A stretch of DNA of 64,000 bases from Mycolicibacterium sp. 018/SC-01/001 (lineage in GTDB: Bacteria; Actinomycetota; Actinomycetes; Mycobacteriales; Mycobacteriaceae), in contig NZ_VKAA01000004.1 in NCBI RefSeq assembly GCF_007096635.1, positions 267,562 through 331,561 on the forward strand, written 5' to 3'. Made by a program: the position numbers and the translations under genes. This document shows positions 9,748 through 17,891 of this stretch, in pieces. How positions within the stretch are numbered: the stretch's first letter is position 1; each line of letters opens with the position of its first letter. The notes below the pieces were generated by a model. That model had not been told where the DNA came from. It was given only the letters and a program-made list of their open reading frames with translations, and made no database searches.

Positions 9748-10483
9748 TTGCCTTCGCTGAGCGACGACGAGCACGCCGAAATCGCACGCGCTGCAGGGCC
9801 GCGTCCCACATGAGCCCGCCCGCCGCCGCGAGCGACGCGGGTTTGGCCAGGTCGCGGCTCATCAGCGCGGTGGCGGCGGCCTTGGTCGACGCGGATGCCT
9901 TCGACATGTGCCCGGAGTCGAACGGCGGCTGCGGGTCGTACTCCATCGACAGTTGGATCACCTTGGCCTTGGCCTCCCCGCCGATGCGGCCGGCCAGCCA
10001 CAGGCCCAGGTCGATGCCCGCCGAGACCCCGGCACACGTGACGGTGCGCTCGTCGGCGGCCACGATCCGCTCGTCGCCGACAGGCGTGGCACCGAACGTC
10101 CGCAACACAGGCAGCGCCGCCCAGTGCGACGTCGCCCGCTTGCCGGTGAGCAGACCGGCCGCGGCCAGGATCACCGATCCCGAGCACACCGACGCCGTCC
10201 ACGTCGACGTCTCGTGCGCCCGCCGCACCCACTCGAGCACCTTCTTGTCGCGGGCGTGCTCGAGCGTGGTCATGCCGCCGGGGATCAGCACGATGTCCGG
10301 CGACGGGGTCTCGTCGAAGCTGTGGGTGGCGCCGACGAGCAGCACCTGGGAGTCCGCGGCGATCGGGCCCGGCTCGTGCCAGACGAAGCGGACCTCGGTG
10401 TCGGGCAGAAACCGCAGGCATTCGTAGGGTCCGATGAAATCGAGTGCGGTGAACCCGGGGTACAGCACGATCGCGATCTGCAT
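9722..10483 (-). CDS. DJ-1/PfpI family protein
   Basis: The 253-residue protein has the DJ-1/PfpI fold: an N-terminal LYPGFTALDFIGPYE, the nucleophile-elbow Cys in SVCSGSV near residue 100, and SHWAAL after it. Relatives include isonitrile hydratases and GlxA-like proteins. A strong ribosome site (AAAGGAG) precedes ATG 10483, 13 bases after the AraC gene's stop, so the pair is an operon. The last 20 or so residues (rich in Arg/Lys) are encoded by a family A palindromic repeat at 9733-9785, and the gene overlaps the DUF559 gene tail-to-tail by 26 bases. The native C-terminus was probably shorter before the repeat inserted. Confidence 0.85.
   Translation of the reverse strand: MQIAIVLYPGFTALDFIGPYECLRFLPDTEVRFVWHEPGPIAADSQVLLVGATHSFDETPSPDIVLIPGGMTTLEHARDKKVLEWVRRAHETSTWTASVCSGSVILAAAGLLTGKRATSHWAALPVLRTFGATPVGDERIVAADERTVTCAGVSAGIDLGLWLAGRIGGEAKAKVIQLSMEYDPQPPFDSGHMSKASASTKAAATALMSRDLAKPASLAAAGGLMWDAALQRVRFRRARRRSAKAITPKSPTG
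9733..9785. repeat. 53-base palindromic repeat, family A copy 2
   Basis: Same 53-base unit as at 8795 and 21651, with identical 14-base outer arms and the core CGCTGAGCGACGACGA. It is coding on both strands: it supplies the last codons and stop of the DUF559 gene (plus) and the C-terminal tail of the DJ-1/PfpI gene (minus). Confidence 0.85.
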
Positions 10484-10495
10484 CGCAAACTCCTT

Positions 10496-11458
10496 TCAGG
10501 CGAACGTCTTTCGATACTGGTCAGGGGACACGCCGAGGCGGCGGACGAAGTTGCGGCGCAACGTCTCCGCCGAGCCGAACCCGCAGCGCGCGGCGATCAC
10601 CGTGACGGGATGGTCGGTCTCCTCGAGCTGGCGGCGGGCGGCTTCGACGCGGACCCGCTCGACATAGGCACCCGGCGCCTCGCCGACCTCCTCGGTGAAC
10701 ACCCGGGTGAAGTGCCGCGGGCTCATCGCCGCGCGACGGGCCAGCTCAGCGATGCTGTGCGCGTCCCCGGGCGCGGCCTCGATCGCCTCCTGCACGTCGC
10801 GGATCGGGGTGCGGCGGGCGCGAGGCATCCACACCGGGGCCGCGAACTGCGTCTGGCCGCCCGGCCGGCGCAGATACATCACGAGGTGGCGGGCCACCGT
10901 CTGCGCGGCGTCGGTGCCGAGATCGTCCTCGACCAGCGCCAGCGCGAGATCGATGCCCGCGGTCACGCCCGCGGCCGTCCACACCTGCTCCGAGCTGCGC
11001 ACGAAGATCCGGTCCGGGTCGACGGTGATGGCCGGGAACTCCGAGGCGAGTTGCGGGGCGAAGGCCCAGTGGGTGGTGGCCACGCAGCCGTCGAGCAGGC
11101 CCGCCTCGGCTGCCAGCACCGCGCCGGTGCACACGCTGACGAGGCGACGGGCATGGGGCGCGACGGCGGCCACCCAGTCGATCAAGTCGGGGTCTTTGCG
11201 CGCGACCTCGGTGCCGGCGCCGCCGGGCAGCACGACGGTGTCGATCGGCGCGGTGGGACCGGGCAGCGGGTCGGCCACGAGCGTCAGGCCGGTGCCGGTG
11301 CTGACCGGCGCACCGCCTGCGGAGATGACGCTGACGGCGTAGCCCTCGACGGCGCGGCTGTCGGCGTAGAGCGAAGCGCCCGTGAACACGTCGAACGGTC
11401 CGACCACGTCCAGCGCCTGCACGCCCTCGAAGCCGAGGATCAGGACCTGCCGCACCAT
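10496..11458 (-). CDS. GlxA-type AraC-family transcriptional regulator
   Basis: 320 residues in two parts. An N-terminal DJ-1/PfpI-like sensor domain (LILGFEGVQALDVVGPFDVF; SVCTGAV near residue 110) is followed by a C-terminal AraC/XylS DNA-binding domain (SIAELARRAAMSPRHFTRVF and the second helix-turn-helix AARCGFGSAETLRRNFVR). It probably regulates itself and the adjoining DJ-1 gene, which is transcribed with it. ATG 11458 starts directly at the sensor domain; the longer frame upstream has no homology. The inducer is unknown. Confidence 0.9.
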   Translation of the reverse strand: MVRQVLILGFEGVQALDVVGPFDVFTGASLYADSRAVEGYAVSVISAGGAPVSTGTGLTLVADPLPGPTAPIDTVVLPGGAGTEVARKDPDLIDWVAAVAPHARRLVSVCTGAVLAAEAGLLDGCVATTHWAFAPQLASEFPAITVDPDRIFVRSSEQVWTAAGVTAGIDLALALVEDDLGTDAAQTVARHLVMYLRRPGGQTQFAAPVWMPRARRTPIRDVQEAIEAAPGDAHSIAELARRAAMSPRHFTRVFTEEVGEAPGAYVERVRVEAARRQLEETDHPVTVIAARCGFGSAETLRRNFVRRLGVSPDQYRKTFA

Positions 11459-11511
11459 GGACTCAGTCTGGGCGCGCCGTCCCATGGCGTCCAGGCCATG
11501 CATCCCACAGA

Positions 11512-12465
11512 TCAGGACACGAGCGGCCAGCACTCCCGGATCCGGTCGATCCACCACTGTCGGCGCGGTGCCGGAGCCGCCAGCGCGCTCACCCGCGCCG
11601 GATCGGGGGTGACCGCGGCGGCAGGCAGGAACCCGTCGACCGGCGGTGTGGGCTCGGCGACGTCCTCGACGAACAGGCTGCCCGTACCCAGCCCGCAGGC
11701 GTGCGGCAGCTCGGGCAGGCAGCCGGCCGCGACCAGACCCGCACCGATGCCGACAGCCGAGTCCAGGGCGCTCGACACCACGATCGGGATGTCGATCTGC
11801 GCGGCGATCGCCAGCATGGCCCGCAGGCCGCCCAGCGGCGCGACCTTCAGCACCGCGACGTCGGCAGCTCCGGCGCGCACCACGTGCAGCGGGTCCTCGG
11901 CCTTGCGGATGCTCTCGTCGGCGGCGACCGGTACGTCGACGCGGCGGCGTACCTCGGCCAGCTCGGGGACCGTTGCGCACGGCTGCTCCAGATACTCCAG
12001 CGACCCGTCGGCCGTCAGTGCCGCCGCGGCGGCGACGGCATCGTCAACGCTCCAGCCGCCGTTCGCGTCCACCCGCACGGTGGGCACGAGGGCGCGCACC
12101 GCGTTGACGCGGGCGACGTCGTCGGCCAGCGACTGGCCCGGTTCGGCGACCTTGACCTTGGCGGTGCGGGCGCCGGGGAAGCGGGCGAGGACCTCGTCGA
12201 CCTGGGCGGCCGGCACGGCCGGGACGGTCGCGTTGATCGGAACACGGTCGCGTTGAGCCGGCGGCAGGTGGCGATACGCGGCCTCGATGCCCGCGGCCAG
12301 CCAGTACGCCGCCTCGGCCGGGCCGTACTCGACGAACGCGCCGAACTCACCCCAGCCCGCGGGCCCCTCGATCAGCGCGACCTCGCGGGTCGTGATGCCG
12401 CGAAACCGCACGCGCATCGGCAGGGCGACGACATGCACGCGGTCGAGGAGGTCGGTGAGATCCAT
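11512..12465 (-). CDS. menC: o-succinylbenzoate synthase
   Basis: MenC dehydrates SHCHC to o-succinylbenzoate in menaquinone synthesis. The 317-residue enolase-superfamily protein shows the expected residues: catalytic Lys in AKVKVAEPG near residue 105, metal ligands in RVDANGGWS, YLEQP and AADESI, and the second Lys in LKVAPLGG. It matches M. tuberculosis Rv0553 over its length. The start is placed at ATG 12465; an ATG seven codons upstream (12486) is also possible. It is followed on the same strand by the AraC regulator after 53 bases. Confidence 0.95.
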   Translation of the reverse strand: MDLTDLLDRVHVVALPMRVRFRGITTREVALIEGPAGWGEFGAFVEYGPAEAAYWLAAGIEAAYRHLPPAQRDRVPINATVPAVPAAQVDEVLARFPGARTAKVKVAEPGQSLADDVARVNAVRALVPTVRVDANGGWSVDDAVAAAAALTADGSLEYLEQPCATVPELAEVRRRVDVPVAADESIRKAEDPLHVVRAGAADVAVLKVAPLGGLRAMLAIAAQIDIPIVVSSALDSAVGIGAGLVAAGCLPELPHACGLGTGSLFVEDVAEPTPPVDGFLPAAAVTPDPARVSALAAPAPRRQWWIDRIRECWPLVS

Positions 12466-12541
12466 CGCCGCCACCTTAGAACCCATCTACGGGCACGGCG
12501 GGAGCGAATAGAGCAGTGAGATTCCGGGAAGGAGCGTAGAC

Positions 12542-13165
12542 GTGAAACCACTGAAATTCGTCGGACAGCTCGCGGAGTCCGCACTGTCGATCGTCGGGGT
12601 GCGGACCGTCGAGGAACCCCACTACATCGCCCGGCCGCTGACCGATCGGGTGCAGATCCGTCAGTACGGCTCGCGGATCGCCGCCGAGACCACGGTGAGC
12701 GGTGAGAAGCAGAAGGCGCTCAACACCGGCTTCCGCCGGTTGGCCGGGTACATCTTCGGCGGCAACCACCGCGACACCGAGATCGCGATGACCGCGCCGG
12801 TGAGCCAGGCCGCCGGAAAGGGGGCCAACGAAGAGATCGCGATGACCGCGCCCGTCTCGCAGACCGGGAATGCTGACGAGGGGTGGACGGTCCGGTTCTT
12901 CATGCCGTCGAAGTGGTCTCTCGAGACGCTGCCCGAACCGGACGACGAGAACGTCCGGCTGGTCACAGTGCCGCCCCAGACCGTCGCGGTGCTGTCGTTC
13001 ACCGGCGACCGCAGCGCGGCCGCCGTCGCCGCCCGTGGCGAGGAACTCCGAACGACGCTGCAGGACAACGGCATCGAACCGAAGAGCGAGCCGACCGCGT
13101 GGTTCTACGATCCGCCGTGGACGCTCCCGTTCCGGCGGCGCAACGAGGTCGTGATCGACATCTAG
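12542..13165 (+). CDS. SOUL-family heme-binding protein
   Basis: 207-residue protein of the SOUL/p22HBP family. It contains EEPHYIARPLTDRVQIRQYG near the N-terminus, AGYIFGGN near residue 70, and the family's two IAMTAPVSQ motifs 18 residues apart. SOUL proteins bind heme or tetrapyrroles; no covalent heme motif is present. GTG at 12542 is preceded by GGAAGGAG. It is divergent from menC and converges with the next acyl-CoA synthetase (stops overlap by three bases). It may be cytosolic heme buffering, but the role in mycobacteria is not established. Confidence 0.85.
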   Translation: MKPLKFVGQLAESALSIVGVRTVEEPHYIARPLTDRVQIRQYGSRIAAETTVSGEKQKALNTGFRRLAGYIFGGNHRDTEIAMTAPVSQAAGKGANEEIAMTAPVSQTGNADEGWTVRFFMPSKWSLETLPEPDDENVRLVTVPPQTVAVLSFTGDRSAAAVAARGEELRTTLQDNGIEPKSEPTAWFYDPPWTLPFRRRNEVVIDI

Positions 13166-14724
13166 ACGGTCGCGCGGTCGCGGCCGTCCCAATGCGGTTT
13201 GCGCAGTTCCTTTTTCAGGACCTTGCCGGTGGGGTTGCGGGGTAGCTCTTCCACGATGTCGACGGTCTTGGGGCACTTGTAGGCGGCCAGCCGCTCGCGG
13301 GCGAACGCGATCAGGTCCTTCTCCGACACCTCACCGTCGGCCACGACGACCGCCTTGACGACCTCGCCCCATTTCTCGTCGGGGATGCCGATCACCGCGA
13401 CGTCGACGACCGCATCGTGCTCGGCGAGTACGCGTTCGACCTCGATCGAGTAGATGTTCTCGCCGCCGCTGATGATCATGTCCTTCAGGCGGTCCTCGAC
13501 GAAGATGAAGCCGCCGTCGTCGACGCGGCCGATGTCGCCGGTGCGGAACCAGCGGTCCTCGGTGATCGACTCCGCGGTGGCCTCGGGCTTGTTGTGGTAG
13601 CCCTTCATCAATTGCGGTGTGCGGAACCACAATTCACCCTGTTCGCCGGCGGGCACGTCCTCGAGCGTGTCGGGGTCGACGACGCGGATCTCCGCATTGG
13701 GTAGCAAGGTGCCGGCGCTGGAGAGCCGCTCTTCCCGGCCCGGGTCGCGGTGGTCCTCCGGCAGCAGATGGCTGATCACGCCGCACACCTCGGTGAGCCC
13801 GTACGCCTGGATGAAGTCGGTGTTCGGCCACGCTTGCAGCGCCTGGCGCAGCAGCGGCAGCGGCATCGGCGACGCCCCGTACCCGTAGGTCTTCAGCGAG
13901 CTGAACAGCTTCACCGCGTCCTCGCCGGATTCGAGCACCTTGGCCAGCACGGCGGGGACGAGGAAGGTGCGGTTGGCGCCCTTGAAGATCGCGCCGGCCA
14001 GTGAGGCACCGTCGACCTCGCGGGTCATCACGCTGGGGAACCCGTCGTGAATCGCGAACTGCGCGTAGGACGATCCGCCGACGTGGAACAACGGCATCGA
14101 CACCATGTTCTTGTCACCCTCGTCGAAGGTGAACCCCTCGTGGGCGTTGATCGTGTGGGCGATGATGTTGGCCTGCGTGAGCTCGACACCCTTGGGCCTG
14201 CCGGTGGTGCCCGAGGAGTACATGATGATCGCGACGTCGTCGGATTCGACGTCGTCGGAGCGCTGCACCGGCGAGGACGCCTCCAGCATCTTCTCGTACT
14301 CGTCGTCGCCCTCGGGGGTCACGGCGATGACGTGTTCGATGTTGGTGAGCTTGTCGCCGATCTTGTCGATCGCGTCCATGAACTCCTTGCCGGCGATCAG
14401 CACGGTCGCGTCGGAGTCGTTGAGCACGTAGTCGAGTTCGTCGGCGGCGAGGCGGAAGTTGATGATCGCGGTCGCCGCGCCGAGCGATGCGGCGGCGATC
14501 GTGGTCTCGATGCAGGCCGGGTGGTTCTTGTCGAGGAACGCGACGACGCCGCCGCGGCTGACGCCACGCTCGGCCAGCGCCCCGGCGAGCCGGCGGATCC
14601 GATCGTCCCACTGCGCCCAGGTCCAGTTCCGGTCGAGATAGTCCATCGCCTCCGCGTCGGGCTGGGTAGCGGCCCAGTGGGCGACGCGTTCGTCGAGGAA
14701 TCGGGGTTCGGGCAGATCAGCCAT
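13162..14724 (-). CDS. fatty-acid-CoA ligase (FadD-type AMP-dependent synthetase)
   Basis: 520 residues of the ANL superfamily: P-loop-like YSSGTTGRPKG near residue 170, YGLTEVCG, the hinge/adenylate motif WFRTGDIG and FVEDRLKDMIISGGENI, and the C-terminal catalytic lysine in PTGKVLKKEL. It activates a carboxylic acid to its CoA thioester via an acyl-adenylate; chain length or ring specificity is not readable. It is divergent from a second synthetase with a KstR-like box in the 95-base gap, so steroid or lipid catabolism is possible. Confidence 0.9.
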   Translation of the reverse strand: MADLPEPRFLDERVAHWAATQPDAEAMDYLDRNWTWAQWDDRIRRLAGALAERGVSRGGVVAFLDKNHPACIETTIAAASLGAATAIINFRLAADELDYVLNDSDATVLIAGKEFMDAIDKIGDKLTNIEHVIAVTPEGDDEYEKMLEASSPVQRSDDVESDDVAIIMYSSGTTGRPKGVELTQANIIAHTINAHEGFTFDEGDKNMVSMPLFHVGGSSYAQFAIHDGFPSVMTREVDGASLAGAIFKGANRTFLVPAVLAKVLESGEDAVKLFSSLKTYGYGASPMPLPLLRQALQAWPNTDFIQAYGLTEVCGVISHLLPEDHRDPGREERLSSAGTLLPNAEIRVVDPDTLEDVPAGEQGELWFRTPQLMKGYHNKPEATAESITEDRWFRTGDIGRVDDGGFIFVEDRLKDMIISGGENIYSIEVERVLAEHDAVVDVAVIGIPDEKWGEVVKAVVVADGEVSEKDLIAFARERLAAYKCPKTVDIVEELPRNPTGKVLKKELRKPHWDGRDRATV

Positions 14725-14794
14725 GGCCAGCAGCGTGCCACGCCGGCGCGCGTCGGGGTCCTCGTTTCGCCGGATCTCGACGCTTGGTCAGAAC

Positions 14795-14808
14795 TGGAAC
14801 ACGTTCTA
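14795..14808. promoter_or_regulatory. KstR-type operator between divergent fadD genes
   Basis: TGGAACACGTTCTA is an exact fit to the published KstR palindrome TnnAACnnGTTnnA. It is 11 bases upstream of the fadD start at 14820 and about 70 bases upstream of the divergent fadD at 14724, the usual place for a repressor site. KstR controls cholesterol catabolism in mycobacteria. The match is seen; binding is inferred. Confidence 0.6.
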
Positions 14809-14819
14809 GTCTGTAGTCC

Positions 14820-16418
14820 ATGAGTGATCTGCTGCGCCATCCCGTGCACTCCGGCCACCTGACCGTCGGCGCCCTCAAGCGGCACCGCGACAAGCCCGTA
14901 CTGTTCCTCGGCGACACCACGCTCACCGGCGGTGAGCTGGCCGATCGCATCAGCCAGTACATCCAGGCGTTCGAAGCGCTGGGGGCGGGCACCGGTGCCG
15001 CGGTCGGGCTGCTGTCGCTCAATCGGCCCGAGGTCCTGATGATCATCGGCGCGGGGCAGACGCAGGGCTACCGGCGTACGGCACTACACCCTCTCGGTTC
15101 GCTCGACGACCACGCCTACGTGCTGTCCGACGCCGAGGTGACGTCGCTGATCATCGATCCGAACCCGATGTTCGTCGAACGTGCGCTGGGACTGCTCGAC
15201 AAGGTGCCGTCGCTGAAGCAGATCCTGACCATCGGGCCCGTGCCGTCCGAGTTGGCCGACGTCGCTGTGGACCTGACCGCCGAAGCGGCCAAATACCCGC
15301 CCGTGCCCCTGGTCGCCGCCGACCTGCCGCCCGACCACATCGGCGGCCTGACCTACACCGGCGGCACCACGGGCAAGCCGAAGGGCGTGATGGGGACGAC
15401 CCAGTCGATCACCACGATGACGACCGTGCAGCTGGCCGAGTGGGAGTGGCCGGAGACCCCCCGCTTCCTGATGTGCACGCCGCTATCGCACGCCGGCGCG
15501 GCGTTCTTCACCCCCGTCGTCGTCAAGGGCGGCGAGCTGATCGTGCTGACCAAGTTCGACCCGGCCGAGGTGCTGCGCGTGATCGAGGAGCAGAAGATCA
15601 CCGCGACGATGCTGGTGCCGTCGATGATCTATGCGCTGATGGACCATCCGGACTCGCACACCCGCGACCTGTCGTCGCTCGAGACGGTGTATTACGGTGC
15701 GTCGGCGATGAATCCGGTGCGCCTCGCAGAAGCGATCCGCCGGTTCGGGCCGATCTTCGCGCAGTACTACGGGCAGTCCGAAGCCCCGATGGTGATCACG
15801 TATCTGTCGAAGAAGGACCATGACGAGAAGCGGCTGACCTCCTGTGGGCGGCCCACGCTGTTCGCGCGGGTCGCACTGCTGGGCGAGGACGGGCAGCCGG
15901 TGCCTCAGGGTGAGGTGGGTGAGATCTGCGTGTCCGGGCCGCTGCTGTCGGGTGGGTACTGGAAACTGCCCGACGCGACGGCGGACACGTTCCGGGACGG
16001 GTGGATGCACACCGGCGACCTGGCTCGTGAGGACGAAGACGGCTTCTACTACATCGTCGACCGGACGAAGGACATGATCGTCACCGGCGGCTTCAACGTG
16101 TTCCCCCGCGAGGTGGAAGATGTTGTGGCAGAACATCCTTCGGTGGCTCAGGTCTGTGTGATCGGCACGCCCGACGAGAAGTGGGGTGAAGCGGTGACGG
16201 CCGTGGTGGTGCTGCGGCCCGATGCCGCGTCCGACGACGATGCCGTGGCGACGATGATCTCCGAGATCCAGTCGGCCGTGAAGGAGCGCAAGGGTTCGGT
16301 ACACGCGCCCAAGCAGGTGGTGGTGGTCGATTCCGTGCCGGTGACGGCGCTGGGCAAGCCGGACAAGAAGGCGGTGCGGGCGCAGTTCTGGGAGGGCGCT
16401 TCGCGTTCTGTCGGGTGA
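14820..16418 (+). CDS. fadD8: fatty-acid-CoA ligase, FadD8-like
   Basis: 532-residue ANL-superfamily synthetase. Motifs: YTGGTTGKPKGVMG near residue 180, YGQSEAPMV, HTGDLA, VDRTKDMIVTGGFNVFPREVE and the C-terminal lysine in LGKPDKKAV. Its position between menB and menC is that of fadD8 (Rv0551c) in M. tuberculosis, which is why the symbol is offered. A KstR-like box lies just upstream of the start, so it may belong to the cholesterol/lipid regulon. The gene converges with the NodS-like methyltransferase across a family B repeat. Confidence 0.85.
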   Translation: MSDLLRHPVHSGHLTVGALKRHRDKPVLFLGDTTLTGGELADRISQYIQAFEALGAGTGAAVGLLSLNRPEVLMIIGAGQTQGYRRTALHPLGSLDDHAYVLSDAEVTSLIIDPNPMFVERALGLLDKVPSLKQILTIGPVPSELADVAVDLTAEAAKYPPVPLVAADLPPDHIGGLTYTGGTTGKPKGVMGTTQSITTMTTVQLAEWEWPETPRFLMCTPLSHAGAAFFTPVVVKGGELIVLTKFDPAEVLRVIEEQKITATMLVPSMIYALMDHPDSHTRDLSSLETVYYGASAMNPVRLAEAIRRFGPIFAQYYGQSEAPMVITYLSKKDHDEKRLTSCGRPTLFARVALLGEDGQPVPQGEVGEICVSGPLLSGGYWKLPDATADTFRDGWMHTGDLAREDEDGFYYIVDRTKDMIVTGGFNVFPREVEDVVAEHPSVAQVCVIGTPDEKWGEAVTAVVVLRPDAASDDDAVATMISEIQSAVKERKGSVHAPKQVVVVDSVPVTALGKPDKKAVRAQFWEGASRSVG

Positions 16419-16439
16419 CGGTGCGTGCGCTCGGTTGCG

Positions 16440-16506
16440 GCGAGCGCGCGCGAAATGCCAGATTGTGGCGGCGTGTCGCGTACAGACGCGCGCGCTCGCC
16501 GAACTA
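16440..16506. repeat. palindromic intergenic repeat, family B copy 2
   Basis: Begins GCGAGCGCGCGCGA and ends GCTCGCCGAACTA, with inverted ends, matching the block at 996-1080 minus that copy's nested hairpin. It fills the gap between convergent genes. As in copy 1, its terminal CTA is the TAG stop of the minus-strand gene. It could serve as a bidirectional terminator. Confidence 0.65.
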
Positions 16507-17127
16507 GGCGCCCGGGACGTGGGTGCGGGACGCGACGGAATCCGCTGTCGCCGTGTCGAACACGTCGATGACGACATCGTCGTCGCGATAGCCCCCGAGA
16601 CGGTGCAGACCCGCGGCGTGCGTGATGATCTCCGCGGCCTCGTCGCCGCTCATCGGATAGTCGGCCACAGCGTGGCGCCAGTGCGCGGCGACGACCGTGG
16701 CGGGGCTCGGTAGCCGCGGGATCTCGCGCTCCAGCACCGTGCGCAGAGTGTCGGGCTGCAGGTAGTAGCACACCTCCGAGAGCACGACGAGGTCGAAAGG
16801 GCCTGCGGGCCAGGGGTCGTCGACGGATCCGCGCCGAAGGTCGAGGCGTCCGCCCCGCCGCGCCGCCGCCAGGCGCCGGTTGGTCGCGTCGAGCGCCGCG
16901 ACGCTGACATCGATCGCGGTGATCCGGTCACATCGCATCAGCAGCCGTTCGGTCAGCACGCCGACCGAACAGCCCGGTTCGAACGCGTGGCGGTAGCGCC
17001 GGAACGGCAGCACCGCCATCGTGATCGCATACTTGCGGTCCTCGTACCACCGTGTGCCCAGCGACCACGGATCGTCGGACTCTGCGTACAGGCGGTCGAA
17101 GTAGTCGTCGGGCAGGCGGGCACTCAC
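16504..17127 (-). CDS. NodS-like SAM-dependent methyltransferase
   Basis: 207 residues. The N-terminal YFDRLYAESDDPWSLGTRWYE and FEPGCSVGVLTERL (SAM motif I, near residue 50) are typical of the NodS-type methyltransferases, which N-methylate amino-sugars in Nod factor synthesis. It is the last gene of a four-gene overlapping operon with a GT2 glycosyltransferase, an acyl-CoA dehydrogenase-like protein and a PIG-L deacetylase. Together, deacetylation followed by N-methylation of an amino-sugar is a plausible reading, but it is inference. Confidence 0.8.
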   Translation of the reverse strand: MSARLPDDYFDRLYAESDDPWSLGTRWYEDRKYAITMAVLPFRRYRHAFEPGCSVGVLTERLLMRCDRITAIDVSVAALDATNRRLAAARRGGRLDLRRGSVDDPWPAGPFDLVVLSEVCYYLQPDTLRTVLEREIPRLPSPATVVAAHWRHAVADYPMSGDEAAEIITHAAGLHRLGGYRDDDVVIDVFDTATADSVASRTHVPGA

Positions 17128-17891
17128 CAGAACCCCACTTCTCCCACCGTCAGCAGCCGGTGCAGCACCTCCGGCGGGAGCACCGGATCACCGCCGGGAG
17201 TCGGTGCGGCGTACTGGCTGTCGAAGCATCGTGCCGCGCGCCGTTTGGTGTCGATGGCCTCGGCGGTGAGTCGCGTCATCCGCGCGCGATGCCACGGGAC
17301 CGCGATGTCGCCGGGAAACGACCAGTGCCACATCCACACCGGATACTCCACCAGCACCGCCCCGGTCTGTTCGGTGGCGACGGCCGCGGCCCTGCCCACC
17401 GCCTCGTGATCGGGGTGCCCGTCGCCGCGCCAGGGCGCCGCACACCAGGTGCCCGCCGGTGTGCCGTCGAGGATCTCGATCAACAGATCGGTCAGCCGCA
17501 GGTCGTGCTCACCCACCCGCCCGTCGGGCAGCCCGAGGCTCACCGGGGCACACATCCCCAACACCGTTGCTGCCCTGCGCAATTCGCCACGACGGACCCG
17601 TTCGAGCCGATATCGCTGCAGGACAGACAGTTCCGGGTACGCGGCCCCGCCGTCGGTGGCCGAGACGATCTGCGTGCGCACCCCCGACTGCGCCAGCAGC
17701 GACGCGGTCGCCCCGAAACCCAGCGTCTCGTCGTCGGGGTGCGCCCCGACCACGAGGAGCTGCGGGCAGCGGGTCAGATCCAGCTCCGGCAGCTGCAGAC
17801 CCGCATCCACCCACACCTGCGTCGGTGTCCCGCCGTCGGGAACGGGACGCGCCGAGAACCGCGCGCCGTTGCCCGCCCGTGCCGCCGTCAT
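17124..17891 (-). CDS. PIG-L family N-deacetylase
   Basis: 255 residues with the zinc-binding PIG-L signature GAHPDDETLGFGA near residue 48 and the later HPDHEAVG ligand motif. The family removes acetyl groups from GlcNAc-type substrates (MshB, GlcNAc-PI deacetylase, lincosamide and glycopeptide pathways). It starts inside the stop of the preceding acyl-CoA dehydrogenase gene (ATGA, four-base overlap) and overlaps the next gene likewise. It is distinct in context from mshB and mca, the mycothiol deacetylases. Confidence 0.88.
   Translation of the reverse strand: MTAARAGNGARFSARPVPDGGTPTQVWVDAGLQLPELDLTRCPQLLVVGAHPDDETLGFGATASLLAQSGVRTQIVSATDGGAAYPELSVLQRYRLERVRRGELRRAATVLGMCAPVSLGLPDGRVGEHDLRLTDLLIEILDGTPAGTWCAAPWRGDGHPDHEAVGRAAAVATEQTGAVLVEYPVWMWHWSFPGDIAVPWHRARMTRLTAEAIDTKRRAARCFDSQYAAPTPGGDPVLPPEVLHRLLTVGEVGFW

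Noticed and set aside
12780..12865. Duplicated IAMTAPVSQ in the SOUL protein, thought to be a recent tandem duplication
   Set aside because: Two such motifs are a normal feature of the SOUL family.
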